The notes under the pieces were generated by a model. The model had not been told where the DNA came from. It made no database searches and worked only from the letters and a program-made list of their open reading frames with translations. Made by a program: the position numbers and the translations under genes. This document shows positions 1 to 5,434 of a stretch of 31,996 bases of DNA, piece by piece. The number at the start of each line of letters is the position of its first letter. Positions within the stretch are counted from its first letter, which is position 1. The stretch lies in IMG/VR virus record IMGVR_UViG_3300027782_000238, positions 1 to 31,996 of that record; one strand, given 5' to 3'. This stretch comes from a virus.

Positions 1-99
1 CTCCTAGCAGAAAAACAAGCATACCTATTGGTAGCTTTCCTGTTCCTCCTGTACCTATGGATGGTAATAGGTCTGGTAACCAAGATTGGGAGAGCGTAA
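1..99 (+). CDS. 3' part of the gene that starts at 31661 (transmembrane C-terminus)
   Basis: Frame 1 from the first base is open for 32 codons and stops at TAA 97-99. It encodes a strongly hydrophobic stretch (AYLLVAFLFLLYLWMVIGLV) followed by a short basic tail (TKIGRA). It has no start of its own and is in phase with the frame that leaves the window at 31996, so I read the two pieces as one 144-residue gene across a circle junction. The stop overlaps the ATG of the next gene by one base (TAATG), the same coupling used elsewhere in this genome, for example at 12893 and 16198. This supports both the gene and the circular topology. Confidence 0.7.
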   Translation, partial: LLAEKQAYLLVAFLFLLYLWMVIGLVTKIGRA

Positions 100-269
100 T
101 GGGTTGGATTGCCGCTTGTGTTCTTTTGGTTATGCTCCTACCCTTATTGGGTACGTTATACGTAGACGTGTTGCAAACCAAGCATGAAGCTAAACAACAG
201 GTTGAGAAGGTCGAGAAACTGAGAAGGCAAGTTGAACAGCAACAAAAGAAAGGAAGCAAGGATGAGTAA
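99..269 (+). CDS. Small membrane protein with C-terminal coiled coil
   Basis: A 56-residue protein. Residues 3-25 form one hydrophobic segment (WIAACVLLVMLLPLLGTLYV). The rest is a charged, Gln/Lys/Glu-rich helix with heptad character, ending KKGSKDE. I choose the ATG at 99 because it overlaps the upstream stop as TAATG; an in-frame ATG at 57 would add a Gly/Asn-rich extension with no ribosome site. Its end overlaps the next gene by 8 bases. A single N-terminal membrane helix followed by a coiled coil, next to a holin candidate and the spanins, suggests a lysis or holin-accessory role. I do not recognise a named family. Confidence 0.65.
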   Translation: MGWIAACVLLVMLLPLLGTLYVDVLQTKHEAKQQVEKVEKLRRQVEQQQKKGSKDE

Positions 270-588
270 GCAACTAGAGAAAGATTCAGAGTACGACAAG
301 TTTGATACTGACCACGATGGTGTAGTGACAGACGCTGAATTGGCAAAGTCTGAGCGCATGATTCAGATTGAAAACCTTGACAAGATGGCTGACCAGCAGA
401 GGGTTATGGCTTGGGCGGCTTTAGGCGCACCCCCTGTTTTAATTGCATTCCTTGCTTCTGCTTGGGTAACGCTAGAAAAAGTCAATGCTTTGGCAGGACT
501 TACCACTACTTATTGTGCGGCTATGGGTACGATTGTTGTTGCTTTTATGGCGGCACAAGCCTATGTTCGTGGAAAGACAAGCGAATGA
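262..588 (+). CDS. Holin candidate with EF-hand calcium-binding loop
   Basis: A 108-residue protein with two parts. Residues 15-26 (DTDHDGVVTDAE) are a canonical 12-residue EF-hand loop: Asp at 1, 3 and 5, Gly at 6, a hydrophobic at 8, Thr at 9 and Glu at 12. After a short helix come two membrane segments at about 49-71 (Ala/Pro/Leu-rich) and 79-101. Small size, two helices and the position directly before Rz/Rz1 fit a class II holin. The EF-hand suggests that calcium could affect assembly or timing, which is inference. The ATG at 262 is preceded by AAAGGAAG; a TTG at 232 would add ten charged residues and is less likely. It ends in an ATGA overlap with the i-spanin gene. Confidence 0.7.
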   Translation: MSKQLEKDSEYDKFDTDHDGVVTDAELAKSERMIQIENLDKMADQQRVMAWAALGAPPVLIAFLASAWVTLEKVNALAGLTTTYCAAMGTIVVAFMAAQAYVRGKTSE

Positions 589-1058
589 GCCTGTTTAATC
601 CTTGGGTTTTGTTGGGTATCTTGATGGCGGTGCTATCTGCTGCTGGTAGTGGATACTATAAGGGTCAGCATGATGAGAATACCCGTCAACAAGTAGAGAT
701 TGCAGCCTTGAATGCCAAGGCTAGGGACACTGAGCAAGCAATGGCTAAAGTAGCTGAAACGTATGGACAAACACTAAGAAAGGCAAATGATGTTGCAAAG
801 GTTAAAGAAGCTAAGTTACGCAATGATGTTGTGTCTGGCAAGCTACGGCTGTTCATTCCTGTCAAAGCCCCCGACTGCCCCTTACAAGCCGCCCCAGATG
901 CCCCCGTTGCCGTTGGAGATAACAGCGGAGAAGCATCAGCCGAACTTACTGGACAGGCTTCTGAAGACCTTATCGCCATCGCCAGTGAAGGAGATGCCGC
1001 CATCAGAAAACTCAACTCCTGTATTGAATCCTACGAAACCTTGAGGAACATGAAATGA
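585..1058 (+). CDS. Rz: Rz-like inner-membrane spanin (i-spanin)
   Basis: A 157-residue protein with an N-terminal signal-anchor (residues about 6-24, WVLLGILMAVLSAAGSGYY). It is followed by a long periplasmic helix rich in Ala, Lys, Glu and Gln that can form a coiled coil (about 30-90), then a Ser/Ala/Pro-rich region and a C-terminal helix with Cys and Tyr. Length and topology match Rz proteins, which span the periplasm together with an outer-membrane lipoprotein and fuse the two membranes at lysis. The decisive evidence is the nested Rz1-type lipoprotein frame at 787-1044. The start overlaps the holin-candidate stop as ATGA; the end overlaps the next gene the same way. Confidence 0.85.
   Translation: MSLFNPWVLLGILMAVLSAAGSGYYKGQHDENTRQQVEIAALNAKARDTEQAMAKVAETYGQTLRKANDVAKVKEAKLRNDVVSGKLRLFIPVKAPDCPLQAAPDAPVAVGDNSGEASAELTGQASEDLIAIASEGDAAIRKLNSCIESYETLRNMK
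787..1044 (+). CDS. Rz1: Rz1-like outer-membrane spanin lipoprotein (o-spanin), nested in Rz
   Basis: An 85-residue frame lying wholly inside the i-spanin gene in another frame. It begins with a short basic N-terminus and a hydrophobic segment ending in LASYGC, a lipobox-type site with Cys at about residue 22. The mature part is very proline-rich (KPPTAPYKPPQMPPLPLE), as in Rz1 proteins. Embedded architecture, signal-peptidase II site and Pro content together are diagnostic of an o-spanin, although the lipobox is imperfect (Tyr at -2, Ser at -3). Two tandem ATGs (787, 790) can start it. The product should be lipidated, sit in the outer membrane and bind the C-terminus of the i-spanin. Confidence 0.85.
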   Translation: MMLQRLKKLSYAMMLCLASYGCSFLSKPPTAPYKPPQMPPLPLEITAEKHQPNLLDRLLKTLSPSPVKEMPPSENSTPVLNPTKP

Positions 1059-1297
1059 CTATTTACATTCCATTGCTTTACATTTGCGTAGCGATGGAAT
1101 GTAAATTTTTTCAGTCAGAGATTTACACTTTAGATAAGCAGAAATGTGAACAAGAAATAGCCCAACAGAAAATTGAAATTACCAAGCAGGGCAATACAGT
1201 TGAGGTAATTTGCATAGATATGGAAATTAAACTAGAACAAAATAATAGAAAAGCAGATTTATACAACACTGTTTATCAAACTTCAAACAATAAATAA
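1055..1297 (+). CDS. Small cysteine-containing protein of unknown function
   Basis: An 80-residue protein that starts in an ATGA overlap with Rz, so it is translationally coupled to the lysis cassette. The N-terminus is hydrophobic (IYIPLLYICVAMEC), followed by Cys at about 11, 16, 31 and 53. The rest is Gln/Glu/Lys-rich with two short beta-like stretches (NTVEVICIDMEI). The hydrophobic start and even spacing of Cys suggest an exported, disulfide-bonded protein, but no signal cleavage site is clear. I do not recognise a characterised family. Base composition is more AT-rich than the spanin gene. Confidence 0.65.
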   Translation: MTIYIPLLYICVAMECKFFQSEIYTLDKQKCEQEIAQQKIEITKQGNTVEVICIDMEIKLEQNNRKADLYNTVYQTSNNK

Positions 1298-1319
1298 GAA
1301 TTTACATTAAGATTCATTG

Positions 1320-1366
1320 AGTTGTCATTGATATAGGTTACTTTCAGACAACTTCATTGGAGTTGT
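1320..1366 (+). promoter_or_regulatory. Possible translational switch masking the ribosome site of the phosphoesterase gene
   Basis: Three segments can pair in competing ways: AGTTGTC (1320-1326), GACAACT (1347-1353) and AGTTGT (1361-1366). Pairing of 2 with 3 makes a hairpin with a 7-base loop that includes most of the Shine-Dalgarno GGAG (1359-1362) just before ATG 1368. Pairing of 1 with 2 would free it. The complementarity is seen directly; regulation is inference. Confidence 0.4.
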
Positions 1367-1367
1367 T

Positions 1368-2327
1368 ATGTCTGGAAAACCTGTTTATAGTGATGCGGAA
1401 TTCATTGAACTTTGGAAAACGCACGAGTCAGGCAGCGCAATGGCAAAAGCTGTTGGAATGGATTTGCGTAATATTCTCAGACGCAAAAACAATTTAGAGG
1501 TTAGATATGGTACGCAACTAAAATCCAAACATAGCCCTCAGCAAAGTGTTAAAGAAAATCCAGCAAAGAAAATGTTGGGCATTGAAAATGGCTGCATACT
1601 GGTTTTTTCAGACGCTCATTTTCACCCAAGCATTCATACTACTGCTTACAAAGGTCTGCTTTGGGCGATTAAAGAGTTTCAACCAAAGGCTGTTATTGCT
1701 AACGGAGATGTTTTTGATGGAGCAAGCATTTCTCGCTATGACCGCCACGGATTTTCTTCAGTACCAACAGTTGTAGAAGAATTAAAAGCCTGTGAGTTGG
1801 CAATGGGCGAGATAGAAGAAGCCGCCAAGAAAGCACGGCACAATGTAAACCTAATATGGACACTTGGTAACCATGACGCTAGGTTTGAGAATAGATTAGC
1901 TTCCAATGCACCTCAATATGAACACGTTAAAGGGTTTTCCCTTAAAGACCATTTCCCTGCATGGCATCCTTGTTGGGCTTGTTGGGCAACTGATGACGTA
2001 GTCATCAAACACCGATGGAAAGGCGGTGTACACGCTACACACAATAACACTGTTAACTCTGGCGTTACGATGGTTACAGGGCATCTACATAGCCTTAAAG
2101 TCACCCCTTTTAATGACTATAACGGCACTCGTTATGGGGTAGATACAGGGACTTTAGCGGATACAGATGGGGTACAGTTTGAAAACTACTTGGAACTGTC
2201 CCCAACTAACTGGCGCTCTGGATTTGCATTACTCACATTCCATAATGGAAGATTACTTTTTCCTGAGTTAATAATGAAGTATGCTGAAGGTCAAGTTGAG
2301 TTTAGGGGGAAAGTTTATGACGTCTGA
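1368..2327 (+). CDS. Calcineurin-like metallophosphoesterase
   Basis: A 319-residue protein with the metallophosphoesterase metal-binding blocks in order: SDAH (Asp82, His84), NGDVFDG (Asp114), GNHD (Asn168-His169), a His-rich strand VHATH (His222) and GHLH (His239, His241). The first 50 residues are separate: an acidic/basic helical segment with helix-turn-helix character (SGSAMAKAVGMDLRNILRRK), so the protein may bind DNA before cutting phosphodiesters. The substrate cannot be told; phage relatives of this fold include nucleases, phosphodiesterases and protein phosphatases. Its ribosome site GGAG lies in a possible hairpin switch. The end overlaps the next gene by 11 bases. Confidence 0.85.
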   Translation: MSGKPVYSDAEFIELWKTHESGSAMAKAVGMDLRNILRRKNNLEVRYGTQLKSKHSPQQSVKENPAKKMLGIENGCILVFSDAHFHPSIHTTAYKGLLWAIKEFQPKAVIANGDVFDGASISRYDRHGFSSVPTVVEELKACELAMGEIEEAAKKARHNVNLIWTLGNHDARFENRLASNAPQYEHVKGFSLKDHFPAWHPCWACWATDDVVIKHRWKGGVHATHNNTVNSGVTMVTGHLHSLKVTPFNDYNGTRYGVDTGTLADTDGVQFENYLELSPTNWRSGFALLTFHNGRLLFPELIMKYAEGQVEFRGKVYDV

Positions 2328-2529
2328 TTTGGTAAGCTATCTCAAGTCTGAGATAAAAGAACTGCATAACATATTGCATGAGACTCAGCTTGCTTTAGCG
2401 CAAGCAAATGACAGGTTAAGCCGCCGATCTGAACCCTTAACTGAGGAGCGTATATACACGCTTTACCGCCGTAGTCTTGATTGGCGACAGTTAGCTAGAG
2501 ACATAGAAGCAGATCACGACATTCAATAA
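2317..2529 (+). CDS. Small helical protein of unknown function
   Basis: A 70-residue protein. I choose ATG 2317 because AGGGGGA (2304-2310) sits at good distance; an upstream start at 2281 would lie deeper in the phosphoesterase gene. The N-terminal half is a coiled-coil-like helix (LVSYLKSEIKELHNILHETQ). The C-terminal half has the pattern LTEERIYTLYRRSLDWRQLARDIEADH, which resembles a short helical tail seen in many small phage proteins of unknown role. A minus-strand terminator follows directly, so this gene marks the end of the rightward unit before a leftward gene. Confidence 0.6.
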   Translation: MTSDLVSYLKSEIKELHNILHETQLALAQANDRLSRRSEPLTEERIYTLYRRSLDWRQLARDIEADHDIQ

Positions 2530-2554
2530 AAAAAGGGGAGTCCTAAGACCCCCC
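2528..2554 (-). terminator. Intrinsic terminator for the minus-strand acidic-protein gene
   Basis: On the minus strand the RNA reads GGGGGGUC-UUAG-GACUCCCC followed by seven U (complement of A 2528-2534). The 8-bp stem includes one G-U pair on this strand; on the plus strand the same place is an A-C mismatch, and the plus strand lacks a T run after the stem. The direction is therefore leftward, ending transcription of 2578-2886. Confidence 0.75.
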
Positions 2555-2577
2555 TGCAAGTAACAACTGCACCTGAA

Positions 2578-2886
2578 TTATGACACACGAACCCAAGTTA
2601 CTCCATCTTCGTCTTCAACCATCTCTCCGATTTCGTATTCTTCGACTTCTTCGTCTTCATACTCTTCGTCTTCGTCAACTTCTTCTTCGCTGACTTCTTC
2701 TTCTTCTTCATCGCACTGGTTGTAAAGATATTCGTCAGTTACGTCATAGTCAACAGCCCATCCATGCAACTGCTGGAATTCAATGAATTCTTGGATGATT
2801 GCAATCTTCTCAAAATCATCTGTCTCAATAGTCACTGAGTCATTTCCAAAATCCCATTCTGCAATGTTAATCTCAATCTTGTACAT
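2578..2886 (-). CDS. Highly acidic small protein
   Basis: A 102-residue protein on the minus strand. Residues 1-55 look folded (MYKIEINIAEWDFGNDSVTI and DFEKIAIIQEFIEF, beta then helix). About residues 58-85 are almost only Glu and Asp with Val/Tyr spacers. A short strand (DGVTWVRVS) closes it. AAGGGGA precedes the ATG, a promoter-like pair lies upstream and an intrinsic terminator follows, so it is a one-gene unit between rightward genes. Strongly acidic phage proteins often mimic DNA or bind basic host proteins (anti-restriction or histone-like decoys); that is a hypothesis here. A low-complexity structural tail is the alternative. Confidence 0.75.
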   Translation of the reverse strand: MYKIEINIAEWDFGNDSVTIETDDFEKIAIIQEFIEFQQLHGWAVDYDVTDEYLYNQCDEEEEEVSEEEVDEDEEYEDEEVEEYEIGEMVEDEDGVTWVRVS

Positions 2887-2991
2887 GATATTCCCCTTGG
2901 TTATGGCACGATTGCCAAGTAAAATGCTATCTCCAATTCATGACAATCGCCAGCAATAATCATCCATTTTCTACTACGAAAGGTTAAATAA
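2887..2991. promoter_or_regulatory. Candidate divergent promoter region between acidic-protein gene and endolysin
   Basis: Leftward: TTGTCA (2946-2941), 17-base spacer, TTTACT (2923-2918), then 32 bases to the acidic-protein start. Rightward: a poor -35 TTGGTT (2897-2902), 17-base spacer, TAAAAT (2920-2925), for the endolysin. The two -10 elements overlap, so both could not be used at once. The leftward candidate is the better match; both are sequence-only calls. Confidence 0.4.
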
Positions 2992-3456
2992 ATGAACTTA
3001 TCAGCCAATTTTTCTTTGAAAGAACTGACGAAATCTGACACTGCTACCCGTCTTGGTATAGACAATACACCTAATCAGGAAACCATTGACAACCTGAAAA
3101 TGTTGTGTCAAAAAGTGCTTCAGCCAGTGCGTGAGCATTTTGGTAAGTCTGTGACTGTTAACTCAGGTTATCGTAGCCCTGAGTCCAATGCCGCTGTTGG
3201 CGGGTCTAAGACCAGCGACCATTGCAAGGGTCAAGCAGCAGACATTGAGATTGCTGGCGTTGCCAATGCTGAACTCGCCCAATGGATTATGGATAATTTG
3301 GACTATACACAACTAATCCTAGAGTTCTACACACAAGGTATTCCTGATTCGGGTTGGGTTCATGTCAGCTATGACCCTAAAAACCTCAAGAAACAAGAAT
3401 TGACTGCTGTTAAGGTTGCGGGGAAGACTCAGTATCTCCAAGGATTACAGGCTTAA
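2992..3456 (+). CDS. Endolysin, M15-family zinc peptidase
   Basis: A 154-residue protein with the peptidase M15A signature. It has the conserved VNSGYRSPESNAAVGGSKTS lead-in, then zinc ligands His77 and Asp84 (SDHCKGQAADIEI), a catalytic-type Glu near 111 (LILEFY) and the third ligand His124 (GWVHVSY). Enzymes of this family cut D-Ala/meso-diaminopimelate or L-Ala/D-Glu bonds in peptidoglycan. There is no signal peptide or membrane segment, so release would need the holin. Its 3' end overlaps the tail of a minus-strand gene by 47 bases. It is separated from the holin/spanin cassette by the phosphoesterase and acidic-protein genes. Confidence 0.9.
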   Translation: MNLSANFSLKELTKSDTATRLGIDNTPNQETIDNLKMLCQKVLQPVREHFGKSVTVNSGYRSPESNAAVGGSKTSDHCKGQAADIEIAGVANAELAQWIMDNLDYTQLILEFYTQGIPDSGWVHVSYDPKNLKKQELTAVKVAGKTQYLQGLQA

Positions 3457-3613
3457 TAAGCCGCCTACAGAAGTGTTTAGGGGTGAGGTGTTCATATAAG
3501 ATCACCTCACCACACTTCTCACATAACCATGCTACGCCATGATCTACAGTGGTTACCTTGCTCCCATGTTGACCATTTCTTTTGCCGTAGAAGGTTCTGA
3601 TCTTACGAATCAT
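3410..3613 (-). CDS. Small zinc-finger-like protein, last gene of the minus-strand operon
   Basis: A 67-residue protein with a possible zinc site: CEKC, then His in EHLTPKH and a Cys in HFC, i.e. CxxC-x8-H-x4-H-x-C. The N-terminus is basic (MIRKIRTFYGKRNGQHGSK). The ATG at 3613 overlaps the stop of the upstream 59-residue gene as ATGA, which supports this start and expression as part of the operon. Its C-terminus runs 47 bases into the endolysin gene on the opposite strand. Function unknown; a nucleic-acid-binding adaptor is possible. Confidence 0.6.
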   Translation of the reverse strand: MIRKIRTFYGKRNGQHGSKVTTVDHGVAWLCEKCGEVILYEHLTPKHFCRRLIKPVILGDTESSPQP

Positions 3614-3789
3614 TTACTCGGTTTAGCCTTTGAGTAGACATTGACTTGCTGCTTGTCATGCAAGCACATTTTAGCTTGTGCAGCCTGACCCCATGCTTTG
3701 CCTTGGGCGTGTAGGCGCAACTCCTTGTCTCTTGTCCAGATTGAGGGAGTGCCATCTTTCCAGTCAAATACAGTTTTAGGTTTGTTCAT
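3610..3789 (-). CDS. 59-residue basic protein of unknown function
   Basis: A short gene reading M-N-K-P-K-T-V-F-D-W-K-D-G and ending VYSKAKPSK. It is basic, with one Cys and a central Gln/Ala helix. AGGA (in AGGATTAATAC) precedes the ATG at 3789, and its stop shares ATGA with the next gene. It fills the gap between two zinc-ribbon-type genes exactly, leaving 3 bases before and a 4-base overlap after, so it is very likely a real member of the operon. No family recognised. Confidence 0.6.
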   Translation of the reverse strand: MNKPKTVFDWKDGTPSIWTRDKELRLHAQGKAWGQAAQAKMCLHDKQQVNVYSKAKPSK

Positions 3790-3792
3790 GTA

Positions 3793-4017
3793 TTAATCCT
3801 GTGGTGGTGTGCAAGTGTGAATCGTGGTCAAGTCTGCTGTGCGTTTGCCGCATCGTGAACAGAAGTTTTGCTCTGTGCGCTGTGGTGGGGTGGTGTAGGT
3901 CTGCCCACAGTTGTGGCATTGCACAACGCCGTTAAGGGGATTCCACTTAACTGCACTTGCATCCGTGTAACCGCAACAAGGCAACGCCACAGGCTCTTGG
4001 CTTTCATCTTGTGTCAT
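3793..4017 (-). CDS. Double zinc-ribbon protein, Lar-like
   Basis: A 74-residue protein with two Cys clusters. The first is LPCCGYTDASAVKWN...VVQCHNCGQ, which resembles the small zinc ribbons of Lar-type restriction-alleviation proteins (paired Cys, a W or K strand, then CxxCG). The second is FCSRCGKRTADLTTIHTC, a short zinc ribbon with Cys, Cys, His, Cys often found at the end of small phage proteins. The start at 4017 overlaps the upstream stop as ATGA. Anti-restriction by similarity to Lar is a suggestion only, because such ribbons are generic; the zinc-binding call itself is solid. Confidence 0.65.
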   Translation of the reverse strand: MTQDESQEPVALPCCGYTDASAVKWNPLNGVVQCHNCGQTYTTPPQRTEQNFCSRCGKRTADLTTIHTCTPPQD

Positions 4018-4208
4018 TTCTTAATCTCCTTTTGAATCCCTAAACTCATGCGGAAGAACATCCGCAGCCACTTAATACCCCCCAATCTCTGATATTCCTG
4101 CCATTCGGATTGAGTCAGGCGCAGGGTGATGGCTCTACCCTGTTCTGTCTTCTCTTTTGATATGGCACGTTTGCGCCATAGACTCTGCTTCTCATCCTCA
4201 TCTGTCAT
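4014..4208 (-). CDS. Small basic protein, possible ribbon-helix-helix DNA-binding protein
   Basis: A 64-residue protein. After a charged N-terminus it reads RAITLRLTQSEWQEYQRLGG, a short strand followed by a helix-turn-helix, then an amphipathic helix with Trp, Met and Phe. A strand with alternating hydrophobics (AITLRL) followed by two helices is the pattern of ribbon-helix-helix (Arc/MetJ-like) proteins. AAGGGT lies before the ATG at 4208. Its first 11 bases overlap the upstream gene and its end overlaps the next by ATGA. It could regulate this operon; that is inference. Confidence 0.6.
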   Translation of the reverse strand: MTDEDEKQSLWRKRAISKEKTEQGRAITLRLTQSEWQEYQRLGGIKWLRMFFRMSLGIQKEIKK

Positions 4209-4521
4209 GTTTTACCCTTTTCTTAATTTGAGTCGCAAGAATGATTCTTTCAATCTTCTTGCACATATAGCGGTTGTCAGGTGTTCTAGTCCACTCGCAA
4301 TCTGGACACTTCACTACTCGTCTTGTTCCTTGTTTAGTAGATACAACACAAACCCGATGCAGACGCAAATTCCCAATGCGAACCCTGTAAGTCCCATTAC
4401 GGCTACCCAAATGGCTGTTTCCCACATTTGTTTTCTCCTTTGGTTTGTTATCTAAGGAATCAAAGTACATCAAAGCCACAGCACAAGCAGCGGCAATGAC
4501 AAACTTGATGAGCGTATTCAT
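4198..4521 (-). CDS. Membrane-anchored small protein with C-terminal Cys motif; overlaps a nested gene
   Basis: An open frame of 107 residues starting in an ATGA overlap with the upstream gene. It has an N-terminal hydrophobic helix (LIKFVIAAACAVALMYF), a charged linker, an Arg-rich middle and a CPDCEWTRTPDNRYMC motif near the C-terminus. The middle third (4314-4427) carries a separate, better-looking membrane gene in another frame, so this may really be two genes: a short N-terminal membrane protein and a 38-residue zinc-motif protein starting at GTG 4314 (TAGTG overlap). The absence of a stop in the middle keeps the single-gene reading open. Confidence 0.5.
   Translation of the reverse strand: MNTLIKFVIAAACAVALMYFDSLDNKPKEKTNVGNSHLGSRNGTYRVRIGNLRLHRVCVVSTKQGTRRVVKCPDCEWTRTPDNRYMCKKIERIILATQIKKRVKHDR
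4314..4427 (-). CDS. Tiny membrane protein, 37 residues, nested
   Basis: A short gene with a strong ribosome site (AAAGGAG, 7 bases before ATG 4427). It reads M-W-E-T-A-I-W-V-A-V-M-G, then continues hydrophobic to LYLLNKEQDE: one transmembrane helix with a short acidic tail. Its stop TAG overlaps a possible GTG start (4314) of the C-terminal Cys-motif segment of the surrounding frame. The clear ribosome site and membrane-helix composition argue that it is real although it lies inside a longer open frame. Confidence 0.6.
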   Translation of the reverse strand: MWETAIWVAVMGLTGFALGICVCIGFVLYLLNKEQDE

Positions 4522-4784
4522 TTACTAGCCGCCACTAACAGATCAAGTTCAAGGGACTTCATCTGTTCTTTAATGATGGTCATTTCCTGCTCCATCAATT
4601 CAAGTTTCTTCTCCATACGCTTTCTGGTCATGACCTCGCCATGAATCCAGCCGATAGCAACGGCATCATTGGCAACCTTGTCAATGAGTTGAATGATCTC
4701 GTTACGGCTCATAAAGCCGCCAGCAATGCCTTTAGCTGGCGCTATGCGGTTTATCAATTCGGTGATTTCTGATGCGATGCTCAT
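4518..4784 (-). CDS. Helical coiled-coil protein of unknown function
   Basis: An 88-residue protein, all helical by eye. Residues 1-55 contain IASEITELINRIAP and NEIIQLIDKVANDAVAIGWI; the remainder is a charged coiled coil (KRMEKKLELMEQEMTIIKEQ). I choose ATG 4784 because it makes an ATGA overlap with the tiny membrane gene upstream; an ATG at 4796 would lie inside that gene without a ribosome site. Its stop overlaps the next gene as ATGA. No family recognised; the coiled coil suggests an oligomer or a protein-binding role. Confidence 0.65.
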   Translation of the reverse strand: MSIASEITELINRIAPAKGIAGGFMSRNEIIQLIDKVANDAVAIGWIHGEVMTRKRMEKKLELMEQEMTIIKEQMKSLELDLLVAASK

Positions 4785-4867
4785 GATGACCACCATGAAG
4801 CTAAGAGGACTGCAAAGCCAACGCCGATAGCAATGGCGGTGAGAATGTCGAGGATTGTTTCTTTCAT
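4781..4867 (-). CDS. 28-residue membrane micro-protein
   Basis: Reads M-K-E-T-I-L-D-I-L-T, then AIAIGVGFAVLLASWWSS: one transmembrane helix and almost nothing else. The ribosome site GGAG (in AAAGGAGCAATCCC) is well placed before ATG 4867, and the stop overlaps the next start as ATGA. This exact fit between neighbours, plus the composition, makes a real gene likely. Such single-helix micro-proteins can modulate host membrane proteins or assist holins; the role here is unknown. Confidence 0.65.
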   Translation of the reverse strand: MKETILDILTAIAIGVGFAVLLASWWSS

Positions 4868-4879
4868 GGGATTGCTCCT

Positions 4880-5158
4880 TTAATAGTCTTGACCAGAACG
4901 GGCGGGTTGTGCGCCGAGGAACTCAGCGTTATAGGGTGCGTTGTAATTAAATGATGCTTTACGCATTACTGCTGCAGCTATTGCATCGCACTTGTCAGAA
5001 TCAATTTCAGGGAAATTGCATTCAATGTTGTAGCCAAGGCTTTCAACATCCCATCCGCTAGATGACTCTAAACAATTTTCTGCATGAGCAACCGCATTGC
5101 GGGTTATCGCAAATGCGTCAATTCGTGCTAAGTAGGCTTTGCTTTGGTTTGCATTCAT
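4880..5158 (-). CDS. Small soluble protein of unknown function
   Basis: A 92-residue protein with start at ATG 5158, eight bases after GGAG; an in-frame TTG six bases upstream is too close to that site. Composition is balanced, with a helical N-terminal half (NANQSKAYLARIDAFAITRN), two Cys in the middle and an Asp/Glu-rich helix (FPEIDSDKCDAIAAAVMRKA) before a Tyr/Asn-rich tail. Nothing identifies a family. The second gene of the leftward operon, it follows a short hairpin (5187-5200). Confidence 0.6.
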   Translation of the reverse strand: MNANQSKAYLARIDAFAITRNAVAHAENCLESSSGWDVESLGYNIECNFPEIDSDKCDAIAAAVMRKASFNYNAPYNAEFLGAQPARSGQDY

Positions 5159-5186
5159 TTTCAATTCTCCTTTAAGGTTGAAAGAT

Positions 5187-5200
5187 GGGGCTTGCGCCCC
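5187..5200 (-). other. GC-rich hairpin with GCAA tetraloop between operon genes
   Basis: The minus-strand RNA reads GGGGC-GCAA-GCCCC, a perfect 5-bp stem with a GNRA loop, followed by AUCUUUC with no long U run. It lies between the first and second genes of the leftward operon. It could stabilise or process the transcript or be a weak attenuator; it lacks the U tract of a full terminator. Confidence 0.45.
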
Positions 5201-5206
5201 GTTGGG

Positions 5207-5395
5207 TTAAGAGTAGGACAAGCCTTGAAACTCAAAAGAGTCGGCAAGGTCTGGCGCAGCAGACTTACGCATCTCAACAGAAATGCAACCCACGCCATAG
5301 CGTTCTGCTAAATATTCTTTAGCGGCAGAAGTATTAGCAACCACCAAAATAGTTGTAGAACAAAAAAGTGCGGGAGAGAAAGTGAAATCGGTCAT
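5207..5395 (-). CDS. First gene of the leftward operon, small protein of unknown function
   Basis: A 62-residue protein behind the best ribosome site in this operon (AGGAGG, 4 bases before ATG 5395) and directly downstream of a strong leftward promoter. It should be the most highly expressed leftward product. It has an N-terminal mixed hydrophobic stretch (FSPALFCSTTILVVANTS), then AAKEYLAERYGVGCISVEM and an acidic end. Strand-helix-strand order suggests a compact alpha/beta fold. The first-in-operon position is typical of early host-takeover proteins; that is inference. Confidence 0.65.
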   Translation of the reverse strand: MTDFTFSPALFCSTTILVVANTSAAKEYLAERYGVGCISVEMRKSAAPDLADSFEFQGLSYS

Positions 5396-5434
5396 AAGAC
5401 CTCCTAAAAGTTAAGTTGCTTGCTGATGGAGTGA

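Noticed and set aside
1298-1367. Promoter for the phosphoesterase gene using TTGTCA (1322-1327)
   Set aside because: No acceptable -10 lies at 16-18 bases; the segment is better explained by the competing hairpins.
4126-4455. 109-codon plus-strand frame opposite the leftward operon
   Set aside because: It lies opposite several tightly coupled leftward genes with ribosome sites; its composition (Ser/Phe/Cys-rich) is that of an antisense shadow.
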